NCBI GenBank assembly: GCA_017308135.1
Contig: JAFKFM010000008.1
Location: 1-64,000, forward strand
Direction of reading: 5' to 3'
From: Alphaproteobacteria bacterium
GTDB lineage: Bacteria; Pseudomonadota; Alphaproteobacteria; CACIAM-22H2
DNA length: 64,000 nt
Part shown: one piece after another, positions 61,556-64,000 of the stretch
Position numbering within the stretch: position 1 is the stretch's first letter
Layout of the letters: the number at the start of each line of letters is the position of its first letter
Made by a program: the position numbers and the translations under genes
The notes under the pieces: model-generated
What the model was told of the DNA's origin: nothing
Database searches by the model: none
Seen by the model: only the letters and a program-made list of their open reading frames with translations

Positions 61556-62857
61556 TCACATCATCGCGGGCAGATACATGATGAAGCCCGGGAACGCGAT
61601 CGCGAAAGCGACGACAAGCAGATCGGCCAGGAAGAACGGCGTCACGCCCTTGAAGATCTGCGCGGTCGTCGCGTATTCCGACGCGACGTTGCGTATGACG
61701 AAGACGTTGAGCCCGACCGGCGGCGTGATCATGCCGATTTCCAAGAGCTTGACGACCAGCACGCCGAACCAGACGAAATCGATCCCCTGAACGCGCAGGA
61801 TAGGCAGCAGCACCGGCAGCGTGATCAACATTGCGCCGAACGGTTCCATGAACATGCCCAGGATCAGGTAGAGCACGACGATCAGCAGCATCAGCTGCAC
61901 GTAGGAAAGATCGGCGCCGGAAACCATGCTGGTCAAGAACCCGGTCAGGCCGGTCATGCCGACGAAGCGCGTGAACATCGCCGCGCCGATGCCGATGATG
62001 AACAGCGAGGCCGACGTCGTCAGCGTTTCGATCAGCGACGTTTTGAAATTATCGTAGGTCAGACGGCGCGTGGCGATCGCGATCCCGATCGCGCCGATGG
62101 CGCCGACCGCACCGCCTTCCGTCGCGGTGAACGCGCCGGAGAACAAGCCGCCGAACACGATCGCCATCAGCAGCAAGGCGGGCCAAATCTTCGCCAAGGC
62201 TTCGCGCGGAGAGATGCCGTCGGCGTCGAGCGGACGCGGCGGACAGATATCGGGGCGAAAGCGCGAGATGATCAGCACCACGGCGGAGTAAGCCGCCGCC
62301 GTCAGCAAGCCGATGCTAACCCCGCCCATGAAAACCTTGAGTACGGAAGTTTCGGCGAACACGCCATAGACGATCATCAGGATCGACGGGGGAATCAGCG
62401 CGCCGATCGTGCCGCCGGCGGCGATGGCGCCGCAGGCGAAGCTGGGCGAATAGCCCGAGCGCACCATTTCCGGGATCGCGATGCGGCCCATGGCGGCGGC
62501 CGTGGCGAGGGAAGAGCCGCAGATCGTCGCGAAGCCCGAGCACGCGAAAATCGCCGAGATCGCCAGTGCGCCGGGAATGCGGCGCAGGACCGCCTTGGCC
62601 GCTTCGAACAATCCCGTCGTCAAGCCGGCGTGATAGGCGACGAAGCCCATCATCAAAAACATCGGGACGGAGGACAGCGTCCAATTGTCGACGAACGAGT
62701 AAGGCGTGTTGGCGATGATGCCCAGCGCCGGTTCGACGCCGATTAGCCATGCCACACCGCTGAACGAGACGACGATCATCGCGATGGCGACCGGCACGCG
62801 CAGCACCAGCAGGGCGATCAGCAGCACAACGCCCGCGAAACCCGTTTCGACGCTCAT
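61556..62857 (-). CDS. TRAP transporter large permease (DctM)
   Basis: 433 residues, about twelve membrane segments. Landmarks: FMMGFVAYHAGLTTGLFEAA, FSGFATICGSS-like (CSGFATICGSSLATAAAMG), GTIGALIPPSILMIVYG, and MITPPVGLNVFVIRNV near the C-terminus. It overlaps the small permease by 4 bases, and its stop abuts the convergent molybdenum hydroxylase gene. Confidence 0.93.
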   Translation of the reverse strand: MSVETGFAGVVLLIALLVLRVPVAIAMIVVSFSGVAWLIGVEPALGIIANTPYSFVDNWTLSSVPMFLMMGFVAYHAGLTTGLFEAAKAVLRRIPGALAISAIFACSGFATICGSSLATAAAMGRIAIPEMVRSGYSPSFACGAIAAGGTIGALIPPSILMIVYGVFAETSVLKVFMGGVSIGLLTAAAYSAVVLIISRFRPDICPPRPLDADGISPREALAKIWPALLLMAIVFGGLFSGAFTATEGGAVGAIGAIGIAIATRRLTYDNFKTSLIETLTTSASLFIIGIGAAMFTRFVGMTGLTGFLTSMVSGADLSYVQLMLLIVVLYLILGMFMEPFGAMLITLPVLLPILRVQGIDFVWFGVLVVKLLEIGMITPPVGLNVFVIRNVASEYATTAQIFKGVTPFFLADLLVVAFAIAFPGFIMYLPAMM

Positions 62858-63348
62858 GGCGCTTCGGACTTTCCAGGTTGAACGATGCGGATAGCGACGG
62901 CGACCGCCGCCAGCGCGAAGCCGAGCGGCGGCAGGAAGAAGCCCGGCCAGACGGGCAGCTGGTAGGTTTGCGCCATCACGAAGGCGCCCGTGGCGAAGGC
63001 ATCCAGCGCGTCAGTCAGCGTGACCCAAGCGAGCGTGCCGTAGACGGCGGCGGAGAGCGCCGCGACCAGCCGCTCCAGCGCGTCGCGCGCAACGGCGGAC
63101 AGGAACGGGTCGATCACCTCGACCTGCACCATGCCGCCGCGCCGCTCGACGAAGGCGAGCGGCACGAAGGCGAGCGCGATCATGTAGTACTTGGTCACGA
63201 TCTCGTAGGTCGCGGGGATCGGCGTGTTGCTGACATTGCGCAGGATCACGTCGACGATGACGTGGAGCATCATCGCGACGATCGCGAGCGCGCCGATCAG
63301 AACGAGCGCGTCGAGTAGCAGCGAATGGAGACGGGCAAGGGGGCGCAT
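62854..63348 (-). CDS. TRAP transporter small permease (DctQ)
   Basis: 164 residues with four predicted membrane helices (first about 12-34, MMLHVIVDVILRNV). MVQVEVIDPFL is the typical DctQ loop. It lies 58 bases after the binding-protein gene, with a stem-loop between. Confidence 0.88.
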   Translation of the reverse strand: MRPLARLHSLLLDALVLIGALAIVAMMLHVIVDVILRNVSNTPIPATYEIVTKYYMIALAFVPLAFVERRGGMVQVEVIDPFLSAVARDALERLVAALSAAVYGTLAWVTLTDALDAFATGAFVMAQTYQLPVWPGFFLPPLGFALAAVAVAIRIVQPGKSEAP

Positions 63349-63366
63349 CGATCCTCCGGCGTGAAT

Positions 63367-63393
63367 CCGGAAGCCGGCGCCGCCGGCCTCCGG
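63367..63393 (-). terminator. Stem-loop after the TRAP binding-protein gene
   Basis: A 12-bp stem (63367-63378 with 63382-63393, one G-U pair on the transcribed minus strand) with a 3-base loop sits between the binding protein and DctQ genes. No U-run follows. Same position as the stem-loops at 20241 and 37771. Confidence 0.6.
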
Positions 63394-63406
63394 AATTCGG
63401 ACCGCA

Positions 63407-64000
63407 TCACATGCCGTATTTGGAATAGTCGAGTTTCGACCAGACTTCTTCCTGCAGCTTCACGGCCATCTGCTTGGGATCGCTGTTCACCGAATTGGCG
63501 ATGGCGGTCCATTTTTCGGTCAAGGCCAGGAAACGCTTGATGCGTTCGCCCGCGTCCTGGATACCGAAATTCTTGGCACTAAGGGCGGCGACGGATTCGG
63601 GTTCCGTCTTGGCGAAGGCTTGGAACGCGGCCACGAACGCCGCGTCGGGCTGGATCATCTCGATGCCCTTGGCCTTGGCGGCGGCTTCGGCTTCCTTCTC
63701 CATCTCCGTGCCCCAGCGATGGGTGAAGTCGGTGTTGGCGCGGTTGGCCGCGCGCGCCATCGCCGCGCGATCCTGGACCGACAGGCTGTCCCAGGTCGCG
63801 TTCGCCGTGGCGAAGTTCGACGTCGATTGATAGAGCCCGATCGGCAGGTAGGTGACGTATTTCACCGTTTCGACCAAACGGAACGAGATCAGATCGGCGA
63901 TCGACGCCATTGTGCCGTCGATCACGCCCTGGTTCATCGCTTCGAACTGGTCGAACACCGACATCTGCACGGGCGTCGCGCCGAAATGCTGCGCGAGCCG
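63407..64000 (-). CDS. TRAP transporter substrate-binding protein (DctP family), N-terminus beyond the window
   Basis: The frame stays open to the window end, so the start lies past 64000; about 197 C-terminal residues are visible. TRAP features: GATPVQMSVFDQFEAMNQGVIDG-type block split over the family motif, and FRLVETVKYVTYLPIGLYQS. The C-terminal helices contain many Lys and Ala. It belongs with the DctQ and DctM genes that follow it on the minus strand. Confidence 0.9.
   Translation of the reverse strand, partial: RLAQHFGATPVQMSVFDQFEAMNQGVIDGTMASIADLISFRLVETVKYVTYLPIGLYQSTSNFATANATWDSLSVQDRAAMARAANRANTDFTHRWGTEMEKEAEAAAKAKGIEMIQPDAAFVAAFQAFAKTEPESVAALSAKNFGIQDAGERIKRFLALTEKWTAIANSVNSDPKQMAVKLQEEVWSKLDYSKYGM

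Overview
The window is GC-rich, densely packed bacterial DNA. GCG/GCC/GTC-heavy codon use, many ATGA/GTGA gene overlaps, FCD-type GntR regulators, many ABC/TRAP importers and a two-partner-secretion adhesin point to an alphaproteobacterium, most likely a Rhodospirillales-like heterotroph. That placement is an inference from gene content only. No rRNA, tRNA, CRISPR array, insertion sequence or phage gene was recognised.

Layout. (1) 1-8495: a huge filamentous-hemagglutinin-like gene, cut by the window edge and split by a frameshift near 955. (2) 8552-14818: TetR regulator, TauD-type dioxygenase, carbohydrate ABC importer lacking its ATPase, FGGY pentulose kinase. (3) 14815-22997: FCD-type GntR regulator divergent from a ring-opening amidohydrolase, an amidohydrolase/deaminase and a PuuE-like deacetylase, followed by a complete polyamine-type (PotDABC-like) importer with a sigma-54-like promoter. 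This looks like a cyclic-amide or nucleobase catabolic unit. (4) 23026-27999: SDR/LysR pair, thiolase, HxlR/MATE pair. (5) 28007-35629: a second, paralogous Pot-type importer (again with a sigma-54-like promoter) linked to two arylmalonate-decarboxylase/maleate-isomerase-like enzymes, an amidohydrolase and a beta-lactamase-fold hydrolase. (6) 35899-40577: GntR regulator, TRAP transporter, second PuuE-like deacetylase. (7) 40584-42256: PAS protein and an orphan TAXI binding protein. (8) 42559-55158: a 12-gene sugar-acid operon headed by a fused IclR-SMP-30 protein, with MalK-type ATPase, SDR, two complete SBP+permease sets, two DapA-superfamily enzymes and one enolase-superfamily dehydratase. 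(9) 55155-58140: taurine/nitrate-type ABC importer and two tiny overlapping genes. (10) 58305-64000: LysR regulator, orphan molybdenum-hydroxylase large subunit and a TRAP transporter running off the window end.

How it fits together. Most of the region is uptake plus first-step catabolism of small organic molecules. There are five ABC importers with their own binding protein and permeases plus one similar set lacking a nearby ATPase, two TRAP systems and one TAXI binding protein. The sugar-acid operon contains candidates for each step of an oxidative, non-phosphorylative route: SDR (aldose to lactone), SMP-30 domain (lactone to acid), enolase-superfamily dehydratase (acid to 2-keto-3-deoxy acid) and DapA-family dehydratase/aldolase.

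Most notable items: a transcription factor fused to an apparently intact lactonase; a ring-opening amidohydrolase that seems to have lost the Ser-Lys pair of its middle domain; two DapA-like enzymes with Gln in place of the catalytic Tyr; paired sigma-54-like promoters on duplicated importers; strong stem-loops directly after three binding-protein genes; and a coupled pair of unknown small proteins.
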